In this document: piece by piece, positions 1-5,962 of the stretch
Position numbering within the stretch: the first letter of the stretch is position 1
Layout of the letters: the number at the start of each line of letters is the position of its first letter
Assembly: GCA_949288685.1 (NCBI GenBank)
Contig: CASELB010000031.1
Coordinates: 1 to 15,307 of the forward strand
Direction of reading: 5' to 3'
Origin: an uncultured bacterium
GTDB lineage: Bacteria > Cyanobacteriota > Vampirovibrionia > Gastranaerophilales > Gastranaerophilaceae
DNA length: 15,307 bases
Notes under the pieces: generated by a model
Databases searched by the model: none
What the model saw: only the letters and a program-made list of their open reading frames with translations
What the model was told of the DNA's origin: nothing
Made by a program: the position numbers and the translations under genes

Positions 1-1061
1 CTTATGTTAAACTTGTATCACAACTGTTTGGTGAAAACGCAATCATTGCAAACGCTACAGGTTGTTCTTCAATCTACTCCGGTACTTTCCCGACTATTCC
101 TTATACCAAGAACAAAGACGGCAGAGGTCCGGCATGGGCTAATTCATTGTTTGAAGATAACGCAGAATTTGGTTTTGGTATGAGACTGGCTGTTGATCAA
201 AACAGAAGTACTTTGAAAACTTATGTTGAAAAAGTACTTGAAAACGAAAAAACTCCGGCTGATTTGAAATCCGCTCTTGAAGGTGCAATGGCTCATTTTG
301 ATAATTCAAAAACTGAAGAAGCTGTTGCAGCTCAGGAAAATGCAAAGAAAGTTCTTGCAAAATACGCGGATGTTCAATGCTCTGATTTAGCAAAAGTAAG
401 AGAATTACAAGATTACTTTACTGATAAATCAGTTTGGATTATCGGCGGTGACGGATGGGCTAACGATATTGGTTACGGCGGTATTGACCACGTTCTGGCT
501 CAAAACCAAAACGTTAATATCCTTGTTCTTGATACCGAAGTTTACTCTAACACCGGCGGTCAAGCATCTAAGTCAACACCAACCGGAGCTGTTGCAAAAT
601 TTGCTACAGGCGGTAAGAGAACATACAAGAAGAATATGGGCTTGATGAGTATGTCTTATGGTTACGTATACGTTGCATCAGTAGCTCTCGGTGCTGATAG
701 AGCACAAACTCTTAAAGCGTTCCAGGAAGCGGAAGCGTATAACGGACCGTCAATCATCTTTGCTTACGCTCCTTGTATTGATCACGGTATTGATATGAGC
801 AAGACTCAAACAGAACAAAAACGTGCTGTTGAGGCAGGTTACTTCCCGTTATACAGATACAATCCTGATAACGAAGTACCGTTCACCTGGGATGCAAAAG
901 ATCCTAAAGGCAGCTATCAAGAATTTATCAGATCGGAAGGTCGTTATAAATCTCTTGTAAAAACCAACCCTGAAGCGGCTGAAGAACTTTATGCCCAGGC
1001 TGAAAAAGACGCAGCGCAAAGGATGGCTGTTTATAAAGCAGTTGGTGAATTAATGAAATAA
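1..1061 (+). CDS. nifJ: Pyruvate:ferredoxin (flavodoxin) oxidoreductase, C-terminal part
   Basis: This is the 3' part of a single-chain pyruvate:ferredoxin oxidoreductase, which converts pyruvate and CoA to acetyl-CoA and CO2 and reduces ferredoxin in the cytoplasm. The frame is open from base 3, so the 5' end lies outside the window; about 352 residues of a roughly 1,200-residue family are visible. The thiamine-diphosphate domain is clear. 'NATGCSS' lies near the start. 'GDGWANDIGYGG' is followed by 'LDTEVYSNTGGQ' and 'SKSTPTGA', the TPP/Mg-binding stretch. The Cys of NATGCSS and the Cys of 'APCIDHG' correspond to ligands of the proximal 4Fe-4S cluster in the family. The C-terminus ('GYFPLYRYNP') is typical. 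A strong terminator follows, so the gene ends its own transcript. Its base composition looks less AT-rich than the glycan genes downstream. Confidence 0.96.
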   Translation, partial: YVKLVSQLFGENAIIANATGCSSIYSGTFPTIPYTKNKDGRGPAWANSLFEDNAEFGFGMRLAVDQNRSTLKTYVEKVLENEKTPADLKSALEGAMAHFDNSKTEEAVAAQENAKKVLAKYADVQCSDLAKVRELQDYFTDKSVWIIGGDGWANDIGYGGIDHVLAQNQNVNILVLDTEVYSNTGGQASKSTPTGAVAKFATGGKRTYKKNMGLMSMSYGYVYVASVALGADRAQTLKAFQEAEAYNGPSIIFAYAPCIDHGIDMSKTQTEQKRAVEAGYFPLYRYNPDNEVPFTWDAKDPKGSYQEFIRSEGRYKSLVKTNPEAAEELYAQAEKDAAQRMAVYKAVGELMK

Positions 1062-1083
1062 TTTTACTGATTGTTAGAAACTA

Positions 1084-1119
1084 AGCGACCCCGGGAGTAT
1101 TCTCCGGGGTCGCTTTTTT
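1084..1119 (+). terminator. Intrinsic terminator after nifJ
   Basis: A GC-rich hairpin starts 22 bases after the nifJ stop codon. The left arm is 1084-1097, the loop TATT is 1098-1101, and the right arm is 1102-1114. There are thirteen pairs with one bulged G. A run of T (1114-1119) follows at once. Such a stable stem with a T-tract in AT-rich DNA is a textbook Rho-independent terminator. Confidence 0.93.
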
Positions 1120-1320
1120 ATTTATTACTGTGTCAGGAAGAACTTGCTCCAAGACAGTTTGGGGCATCTTGCACAAGACTTGCTTTAGACCCTGAACGCA
1201 TTAATTTCACCCTTAAGGGTGATAGTACCCTCTTTGTGTCATTCCGAACTTGTTTCGGAATCTCTTACAAACCTTGGGTGAGCTCCTAACCTCATTTCCC
1301 CTAATGGTGACATGTTCAGT
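1120..1320. repeat. Non-coding region built of short palindromic repeat copies
   Basis: No convincing gene lies between the nifJ terminator and the end of the minus-strand gene. The clearest unit is 1236-1264: GTGTC, then an 8-bp perfect inverted repeat ATTCCGAA/TTCGGAAT (1241-1248 and 1254-1261) around loop CTTGT, then TCTC. A perfect 16-bp palindrome sits at 1207-1222 (TCACCCTTAAGGGTGA). Bases 1181-1196 match the reverse complement of 5078-5093 at 15 of 16 positions. A more degenerate copy seems to start near 1130 (GTCAGGAAGAACTTG). The same family recurs at 4966-5116. The 72-codon frame here has no ribosome site and no protein-like composition. Confidence 0.75.
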
Positions 1321-1353
1321 TTTAATCTTGTAAAGTAGTGATATTATACAAAA

Positions 1354-1860
1354 CTATTTTTTAGTTGTATAGTACAAGTCTATAACTGTATTATCATCAA
1401 GATTTTTAACTGCTTTTTCTATGTTTTTATCATTGCCTGCTTTGGTAATAATTCTGCACACCTCTTGTCTGTCTTGTGCAGCTTTTATAAGTTTGTTAAT
1501 TTTTTCTGCAATAAGGGATTTCATTGTTTGTTCTGCTTTTGTAATATCTTCCGGTTTGATATTTAAAAAAGTTTCCAGAAGTTGTCCGGGTTTTGCTTTT
1601 GCCAGCGGAATTTCATACGCAGTTGTTATGGACGGGTTTTTAAGCAGAAAATTATGGCTGCCGTCTGTATATTTTGCAATGTAAAGCTCTGAATTATCAG
1701 AACCGGCTTTGCTTAATCTTTCAAATTGGGCTGCGTACCGGGTGTTTAAATTAGATTTCTTTGCAAAGAGTTCTTTACAGAGTTCGGTGGATAATTTGCC
1801 GTTTATTCTTGTTCCGAATGTTGTACACGAATTATTTGCGTTAACAGGGGTTATGTGCAT
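1354..1860 (-). CDS. Hypothetical protein, 168 residues
   Basis: I do not recognise a family. The start is well supported: AAGGAG (1867-1872 on the complementary strand) sits six bases before the ATG. The protein is basic, rich in Lys, Ala and Thr, with no signal peptide or membrane segment. Residues about 100-150 ('KPEDITKAEQTMKSLIAEKINKL') look strongly helical. It opens with 'MHITPVNANN' followed by 'TTFGTRI'. I associate this style of opening with many small proteins of Gastranaerophilales; that is from memory and untested. It is convergent with nifJ and divergent from the glycan operon, so it is probably a separate transcription unit. A function cannot be stated. Confidence 0.8.
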   Translation of the reverse strand: MHITPVNANNSCTTFGTRINGKLSTELCKELFAKKSNLNTRYAAQFERLSKAGSDNSELYIAKYTDGSHNFLLKNPSITTAYEIPLAKAKPGQLLETFLNIKPEDITKAEQTMKSLIAEKINKLIKAAQDRQEVCRIITKAGNDKNIEKAVKNLDDNTVIDLYYTTKK

Positions 1861-1872
1861 GTTCTTCTCCTT

Positions 1873-2135
1873 TTTATTTAGCTTGTGTTAATATTAAACC
1901 TCCTAAAAAAAATAATTGCTATAATTTGAAAAATAGATTAAGTTTTGTAACGTGATGCGTCAGGATTACCTGATATTATTATGCAATTCATTTAGAATGT
2001 AAAAATGTTTTACTGCATATATTTTAAAATATGTAAAATTTTTAAACGGGTAATGTTATACGTGCGGTATTTGTGTTAGTATGAACTAAACGACTTTTAT
2101 ACTTTTTAAACAAAAAGTAGATTAAGATGTTTCAA
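1873..2135. other. Divergent intergenic region; promoter region of the glycan locus
   Basis: This stretch separates the minus-strand hypothetical gene from the first gene of the plus-strand locus, so it should hold both promoters. It is very AT-rich. A plausible plus-strand -10 box is TATACT at 2098-2103, but no good -35 element lies at the usual spacing (nearest TTGTGT, 2071-2076, is too far). Another TATAAT occurs at 1920-1925, also without a matching -35. On the minus strand an AGGAGG (complement of 1898-1903) has no start codon at a useful distance. No coding frame, tRNA or structured RNA is evident. Confidence 0.45.
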
Positions 2136-2143
2136 GAGAAAGG
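2136..2143 (+). promoter_or_regulatory. Ribosome binding site that decides the GTG start at 2153
   Basis: GAGAAAGG ends nine bases before GTG 2153 but only three bases before the upstream in-frame TTG at 2147. The spacing therefore favours the GTG. Confidence 0.6.
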
Positions 2144-2152
2144 TTATTGCCG

Positions 2153-2773
2153 GTGGATAAAGAGGTCACAATAATTGCGCACAGGGGGTGGTGGAAGAAA
2201 GAGGATGAAAAAAATTCCGTAGTTGCATTTGAACGCGCGTTTGATAATGGTTTTGGTGTGGAAACGGATTTAAGAGATATAAAAGGCGAAATAGTTATTT
2301 CCCATAATATGCCTAAAGGTGATGAAATCTCCTTTGATGAGTTTCTAAAACTTCTTGATGGCAGAAATCTGCCGCTTGCGCTTAATATTAAAGCGGACGG
2401 ACTGGCTGATGAAATTAAAAGACTACTTGAAAAATACAATCATACTAATTATTTTACGTTTGATATGAGTATTCCCGAGATGGTTTACCAGCATAAACTC
2501 GGTCTAAAGGTTTTTACAGGATTAAGTGACATTATCCCGAACCCGATTATGTTTGCGGAGGCAGAAGGGGTTTGGCTTGATTGCTTTAATTCGGACTGGT
2601 TTAGCGGAAAAGAAATCAGGGAAATTCTTGATAAAGATAAAAAAGTTTGTATTGTCTCTCCTGATTTGCACAAACGGGAGTATAAATCTGTCTGGGCAAA
2701 GTATAAAGGGGTTGAAGAGGTAATGGTTTGTACGGATTATCCTGATATTGCAGAGGAGTATTTTAATGGCTAA
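2153..2773 (+). CDS. Glycerophosphodiester phosphodiesterase (GDPD)-family protein
   Basis: A 206-residue member of the GDPD/PI-PLC-like TIM-barrel superfamily, whose members cleave phosphodiesters such as glycerophosphodiesters to an alcohol and a phosphomonoester. The catalytic signature is visible: 'AHRG' (H10, R11), then N21 in 'EKNS', 'VETDLRD' (E37, D39) and 'ISHN' (H51). A Lys in 'LALNIKADG' (about residue 79) takes the place of the usual E-x-K strand. No signal peptide is present, so it should act in the cytoplasm, unlike secreted GlpQ. It is short for the family. The GTG start is chosen for ribosome-site spacing. Its last 8 bases overlap the next gene, so it is probably co-translated with the HAD protein. 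The natural substrate is unknown; a phosphodiester-linked or nucleotide-linked glycan precursor is inferred from context only. Confidence 0.82.
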   Translation: MDKEVTIIAHRGWWKKEDEKNSVVAFERAFDNGFGVETDLRDIKGEIVISHNMPKGDEISFDEFLKLLDGRNLPLALNIKADGLADEIKRLLEKYNHTNYFTFDMSIPEMVYQHKLGLKVFTGLSDIIPNPIMFAEAEGVWLDCFNSDWFSGKEIREILDKDKKVCIVSPDLHKREYKSVWAKYKGVEEVMVCTDYPDIAEEYFNG

Positions 2774-3431
2774 GATTAAGGCAATAATTTTTGATATGGA
2801 CGGTGTTTTAATTGATGCTAAAGACTGGCATTACGAAGCCTTAAATCAGGCACTTGAACTTTTCGGGTTTAAGATTTCAAGATATGACCATCTGGTGACT
2901 TTTGACGGACTGCCGACAAAAAAGAAACTTGAAATGCTTTCTATTGAGAAGGGGTTGCCGAAAGGGCTGCACAGATTTATCAACCATATGAAACAGATTT
3001 ATACAATGGAACACGTGTATATGAAATGTAAGCCGCTTTTTTGTCATCAGTATGCACTTTCTAAGCTGAAAACAGAAGGATACGGGCTGGCGCTTGCATC
3101 AAATTCTGTCAGGATTACTATTGATATGATGATGGAAAAGGCTGATTTGCAGAGATATCTTGATTTTACACTCTCCAATCAGGATGTAACAAAGTCCAAA
3201 CCGGATCCGGAGATTTATATAACCGCGATAAACAGGTTCGGGTTAAAGCCGGAAGAGTGTCTTGTTGTTGAAGATAATCCAAACGGTATCAAAGCTGCTC
3301 TTTTAAGCGGGGCGTATCTTTTAAAGGTGGATACGGTTAATGATGTTACTTACAGGAATATTAAGAACAGGATTTTTGAAATTGAAAATCCGGAGAAAAT
3401 AACAAATGCGGCTGCGGGAGGTGTCAAATAA
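2766..3431 (+). CDS. HAD-superfamily hydrolase, beta-phosphoglucomutase/phosphatase-like
   Basis: A 221-residue HAD subfamily IA protein acting on a small phosphorylated metabolite in the cytoplasm. All four HAD motifs are present: 'FDMDGVL' (nucleophile D10, acid D12), 'ASNS' (S112, N113), K145 in 'KSKPDPEIY', and 'VVEDNPNGIKAA' (E169, D170). The helical cap lies at about residues 18-85. The ATG at 2766 is chosen because AGAGGAG (2752-2758) lies seven bases upstream; an upstream in-frame TTG (2748) has no such site. It overlaps the GDPD gene by 8 bases, and its stop overlaps the next start by one base (TAATG). The family includes beta-phosphoglucomutase, gph-type and sugar-phosphate phosphatases, which the motifs alone do not separate. 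It probably dephosphorylates or isomerises an intermediate shared with its neighbours. Confidence 0.85.
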   Translation: MAKIKAIIFDMDGVLIDAKDWHYEALNQALELFGFKISRYDHLVTFDGLPTKKKLEMLSIEKGLPKGLHRFINHMKQIYTMEHVYMKCKPLFCHQYALSKLKTEGYGLALASNSVRITIDMMMEKADLQRYLDFTLSNQDVTKSKPDPEIYITAINRFGLKPEECLVVEDNPNGIKAALLSGAYLLKVDTVNDVTYRNIKNRIFEIENPEKITNAAAGGVK

Positions 3432-4147
3432 TGAATATAGTAATTTTGATGGCAGGCTCCGAAAAGGATTTCAGCGAAAAAGGTTTTCCAAAATATTTGA
3501 TTGAAATACAGAATAAACCGATTATTCAGCGTACAATAGAATCTCTGGAAAATGTCGGTGAAAATATCACCTGTGTAATAAGAAAAGGTGATCAGGACAA
3601 GTATTTTCTTGGCGACACATTAAAGATATTATGCCCGAAGTGTAATGTTGTTGAGATTGCCGGGGATACGAAGGGGGCTGTGTGCTCCGCATTGTTTGCA
3701 ATTGATGAAATTAATAATGATGAAGAACTGTTAATTATTAACGGGAGTCAGCTTATTAAAACAGATATAGCACCGGCAATAGAGGATTTCAGGAAAAGAA
3801 ATCTTGACGGCGGGATTGTGGTAATTAACGCGGTTAGTCCTAAATACAGTTCTGTTTTGCTTGATGAAAACGGGTTAGTTATTCAGACAAGTGAAAAACG
3901 ACCGATTTCTAATGTGGCATCTACCGGCTGCTGTTATTATAAACATGGCTGTGATTTTGTAAGTGCAGCGTTTGCCGTTATTGAAAAGGATGTAAATACG
4001 CAGGGCGTGTACTATATCAGTTCAACGTTTAACGAAATGATTTTGGAGAATAAACAAATCGGAGTTTTTGAAATCCCGAAAAAGGATTATGTAACGTTTT
4101 CCAGTTATCAGATGTATGAAGATTATGTAACGCATAAACGGGTGTAA
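3431..4147 (+). CDS. Nucleotidyltransferase-like protein, apparently degenerate
   Basis: A 238-residue protein with the sugar-nucleotidyltransferase fold, collinear with its downstream neighbour at 4214-4954. The pairs 'MNIVILMAG', 'FPKYLIEI', 'ERNLDG/KRNLDG', and 'TGCCYYKHGCDFV' versus 'VGIYYFKRGRDFV' align along the whole length. The catalytic glycine-rich loop is not intact: the expected G-x-G-x-R-F is replaced by 'GSEKDF'. The metal-binding Asp of 'NSDQ' in the neighbour is replaced in 'INGSQ' (about residue 106). I infer that it is either a non-catalytic partner or regulator of the neighbour, or an enzyme with altered chemistry. GGAGGTG (3417-3423) lies seven bases before the ATG, and the start overlaps the HAD stop by one base. 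The reading frame is clean, so selection seems to have kept it. Confidence 0.82.
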   Translation: MNIVILMAGSEKDFSEKGFPKYLIEIQNKPIIQRTIESLENVGENITCVIRKGDQDKYFLGDTLKILCPKCNVVEIAGDTKGAVCSALFAIDEINNDEELLIINGSQLIKTDIAPAIEDFRKRNLDGGIVVINAVSPKYSSVLLDENGLVIQTSEKRPISNVASTGCCYYKHGCDFVSAAFAVIEKDVNTQGVYYISSTFNEMILENKQIGVFEIPKKDYVTFSSYQMYEDYVTHKRV

Positions 4148-4213
4148 GGGTAAATGATAAGGGAGTAATATAAGGGATAGCCTTGTACCGCGGATAAGTA
4201 AAGGAGATAGTAA

Positions 4214-4954
4214 ATGATTAATATAGTAATACCGATGGCAGGAGCAGGCTCAAGATTTGCGAAAGCCGGATATACAAAACCAAAACCTTTTATTGATGTA
4301 CTGGGTAAACCAATGATTTGCCACGTTCTTGATAATCTTAATATGCCGGATGCTAAGTTTATTCTGCTTGCAAGGGCTGAACATTATAACAATGAACAGG
4401 AAACAGTTGACTGGATTAAATCAAATTATAATGTCGAGTTTGTTCTTATTGATAAATTAACGGAGGGCGCGGCTTGTACAGTCCTGCATGCGCACCGTTT
4501 AATAAATAATGATACGCCTCTGTTGATTGCAAACTCTGACCAGATTGTTGATATGGAGATAGCGGATTATATTAAAGACAGTGAAGAAAGAAACTTGGAC
4601 GGTTCCGTGTTGTGTTTTGAAGATAATGACAAAAAATGGTCTTATGCAAAACTTGACGGGAACGGTTTTATTACGGAAATCAAAGAGAAAGAAGTAATTT
4701 CTGATAATGCAACTGTCGGGATTTATTATTTTAAGAGAGGCAGGGATTTTGTAGAAAATGCGATTGATATGATTGTAAGAAACGAGCGTGTGAATAACGA
4801 GTTTTATGTAGCGCCTGTTTATAATTATGCAATTAATCTTGGCAAGAAATTCGGAATTTATACGATTGACAAAACCCAAATGCACGGAACGGGCACGCCG
4901 GAGGATTTGGATAAGTATATTGAGGGGGTAAAAAGGGAGTTTGCAAATGTTTGA
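4214..4954 (+). CDS. Sugar-nucleotidyltransferase family protein (NTP transferase)
   Basis: A 246-residue nucleotidyltransferase that should join NTP to a phosphorylated sugar, polyol or similar compound, giving an activated donor plus pyrophosphate. The intact signature 'MAGAGSRF' (residues 8-15) is followed by 'KPKPFIDV', with Lys for phosphate binding. 'LIANSDQIV' supplies the metal-binding Asp (D109), and 'EGAACTVL' (residues 84-91) forms the nucleotide-site loop. AAGGAG (4201-4206) lies seven bases before the ATG. It is separated from its degenerate paralogue by 66 bases, so it has its own ribosome site. The family in capsule loci includes glucose-1-phosphate, CDP-type and choline/glutamine-phosphate transferases; substrate and nucleotide cannot be read from the motifs. 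A region of palindromic repeats follows. Confidence 0.87.
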   Translation: MINIVIPMAGAGSRFAKAGYTKPKPFIDVLGKPMICHVLDNLNMPDAKFILLARAEHYNNEQETVDWIKSNYNVEFVLIDKLTEGAACTVLHAHRLINNDTPLLIANSDQIVDMEIADYIKDSEERNLDGSVLCFEDNDKKWSYAKLDGNGFITEIKEKEVISDNATVGIYYFKRGRDFVENAIDMIVRNERVNNEFYVAPVYNYAINLGKKFGIYTIDKTQMHGTGTPEDLDKYIEGVKREFANV

Positions 4955-4965
4955 CGGATAAACCA

Positions 4966-5116
4966 CGTCACCCTGAAAGGGTAAATTGTTTGACTCAGGG
5001 GCTAAGACAAAAAAAGCAAAAGATGCTGAAACAAGTTCAGCATGACACGATAGGGCGGAATGTCATCCTGAATTTATTTCAGGGTCTAATGCAAAAACTG
5101 CAAGAGATGACACGAC
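4966..5116. repeat. Palindromic repeat cluster between operon genes
   Basis: The 200-base gap before the cupin gene holds at least three short inverted repeats. At 4970-4982, ACCCT/AGGGT has a 3-base loop. At 5022-5048, ATGCTGAA/TTCAGCAT has loop ACAAG; read on the minus strand it begins GTGTCATGCTGAACTTG. At 5060-5087, CCTGAA/TTCAGG has loop TTTAT, flanked by TGTCAT and GTCT. The last two match the unit at 1236-1264 in the pattern TGTCAT-stem-5-base loop-stem-TC, with 5022-5048 in the opposite orientation. None is followed by a T-run, so they are not intrinsic terminators. Confidence 0.82.
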
Positions 5117-5154
5117 ACAGTAAAATAAGAGTTAAAAAATAAGGAAATAACTAA

Positions 5155-5490
5155 ATGAAAACAGCAAAACTGGATGATATGATAAAAGGATGGTTTGTCG
5201 GGAATTTTGAACCGACATTGATTAAGACCAATGATGTGGAAGTTGCTGTGAAGAGTTATAAAAAGGGCGATTATGAGGAAAAACATTACCATAAAATAGC
5301 GACGGAGATTACAGTAATTGTAAGCGGCAGAGTTAAAATGAACGGAGTTGAGTACAAAGCCGGTGATATAGTGGTGATGGAACCTAATGACGCGACGGAC
5401 TTTGAATGCCTTGAGGACGGTACGCGGAATGTGGTGGTCAAATATCCGGGCGCTAACAATGATAAGTATATAGGTGAGAGTGATGTTTAA
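5155..5490 (+). CDS. Small cupin-domain protein
   Basis: A 111-residue single-domain cupin. Cupin motif 1 fits fully: H44-Y-H46, then E51, then G58 ('HYHKIATEITVIVSG'). Motif 2 ('AGDIVVMEPNDATDF') has the glycine and proline, but the usual His is replaced by Asp (D82), so the metal site is altered and may be weak or absent. Small cupins of this size act as isomerases, epimerases, dioxygenases or plain ligand-binding proteins; which applies here is unknown. AAGGAA (5141-5146) lies eight bases before the ATG. The stop overlaps the next start by 8 bases. It lies downstream of the nucleotidyltransferase but across the repeat cluster, so a role on the same sugar precursor is only an inference. Confidence 0.85.
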   Translation: MKTAKLDDMIKGWFVGNFEPTLIKTNDVEVAVKSYKKGDYEEKHYHKIATEITVIVSGRVKMNGVEYKAGDIVVMEPNDATDFECLEDGTRNVVVKYPGANNDKYIGESDV

Positions 5491-5962
5491 ACCCAGAAAA
5501 ATAACTGAAGATTTTAAGAATAAATTACTGAAGACTTGTCTTGTGCTTAAAGATATAATACAGGATGCTGCCAAGGATGCCGGCAGTCTTAAACCTATAG
5601 GTTATAAAAAATTAAGTGAATTTATTGAAGAACAAGAGCATGTTCATATAAATTATTTTAGGGAATTTGGACCAATATTTGGTGTTTTAGGCAGAATAGC
5701 AAATAAGAAATCTCAACCGATTCTTTCAACGATTGTGGTTCGTAAAGTTGATAAAACCCCGGGTGCGGGATATTTTGATATGGTCAAGACGCTTGGTCTT
5801 TATGAGGATTTGCCGGATGATGCGTCACAGGAGGATAATAAAAAATACAGAGAGAACTTTATAAAAGAACAGAGAGAAAAACTTTTTAAAATGAGCGGTT
5901 ACGATTTTACAAAAATTGAGGAAGTAATAGTGAAGCTGGCTGAAGGTGAGAGTTATGTATAA
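5483..5962 (+). CDS. Small protein of unknown function with a PG-x-G-(Y/F)-F motif
   Basis: I do not recognise a named family for this 159-residue protein. It has an N-terminal helix rich in Lys, then 'IGYKKLSEFI' (about 39-48). 'FREFGPIFGVLGRIA' (59-73) follows, then 'PILSTIVV' (79-86) and 'KTPGAGYFDM' (91-100), with a charged helical C-terminus. The order Y-x-x-L ... G-x-(I/L)-G-x-I ... P-x-L-S-x-x-V-V ... P-G-x-G-(Y/F)-F recalls small uncharacterised proteins with a loose resemblance to the winged-helix part of alkyltransferase-like proteins; this is only pattern memory. The ATG at 5483 is preceded by AGGTGAG (5472-5478). It overlaps both neighbours by 8 bases, so it is embedded in the operon and probably made in step with them. 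It is not a standard glycan enzyme. Confidence 0.75.
   Translation: MFKPRKITEDFKNKLLKTCLVLKDIIQDAAKDAGSLKPIGYKKLSEFIEEQEHVHINYFREFGPIFGVLGRIANKKSQPILSTIVVRKVDKTPGAGYFDMVKTLGLYEDLPDDASQEDNKKYRENFIKEQREKLFKMSGYDFTKIEEVIVKLAEGESYV

Noticed and set aside
1071..1289. 72-codon plus-strand frame after nifJ
   Set aside because: It starts inside the spacer and terminator, has no ribosome site, and is made of the terminator and palindromic repeats.
1345..1371. Imperfect inverted repeat (TATACAAAACTA / TAGTTGTATA) at the end of the minus-strand gene as a terminator
   Set aside because: The stem is AT-rich, bulged and overlaps the stop codon, and no T-run follows on the minus strand.
2147..2152. TTG start for the GDPD gene
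   Set aside because: It lies only three bases after the ribosome site; the GTG at 2153 has normal spacing.
2748..2765. Upstream TTG start for the HAD gene
   Set aside because: It overlaps the AGAGGAG ribosome site that serves ATG 2766, and the conserved protein begins at that ATG.
4499..4966. 155-codon minus-strand frame opposite the nucleotidyltransferase
   Set aside because: It is antisense to a clear conserved gene and has no motif or ribosome site; it is a shadow.
4955..5116. Hairpins in the gap before the cupin as an operon-ending terminator
   Set aside because: None has a following T-run, and they match a dispersed repeat family instead.
1120..5116. CRISPR array
   Set aside because: The repeats are few, unevenly spaced, differ in stem sequence and lack spacers; no cas gene is present.
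5474..5482. GTG starts at 5474 and, likewise, 5946
   Set aside because: Both GTGs lie within the AGGTGAG ribosome sites of the ATGs nine bases downstream.
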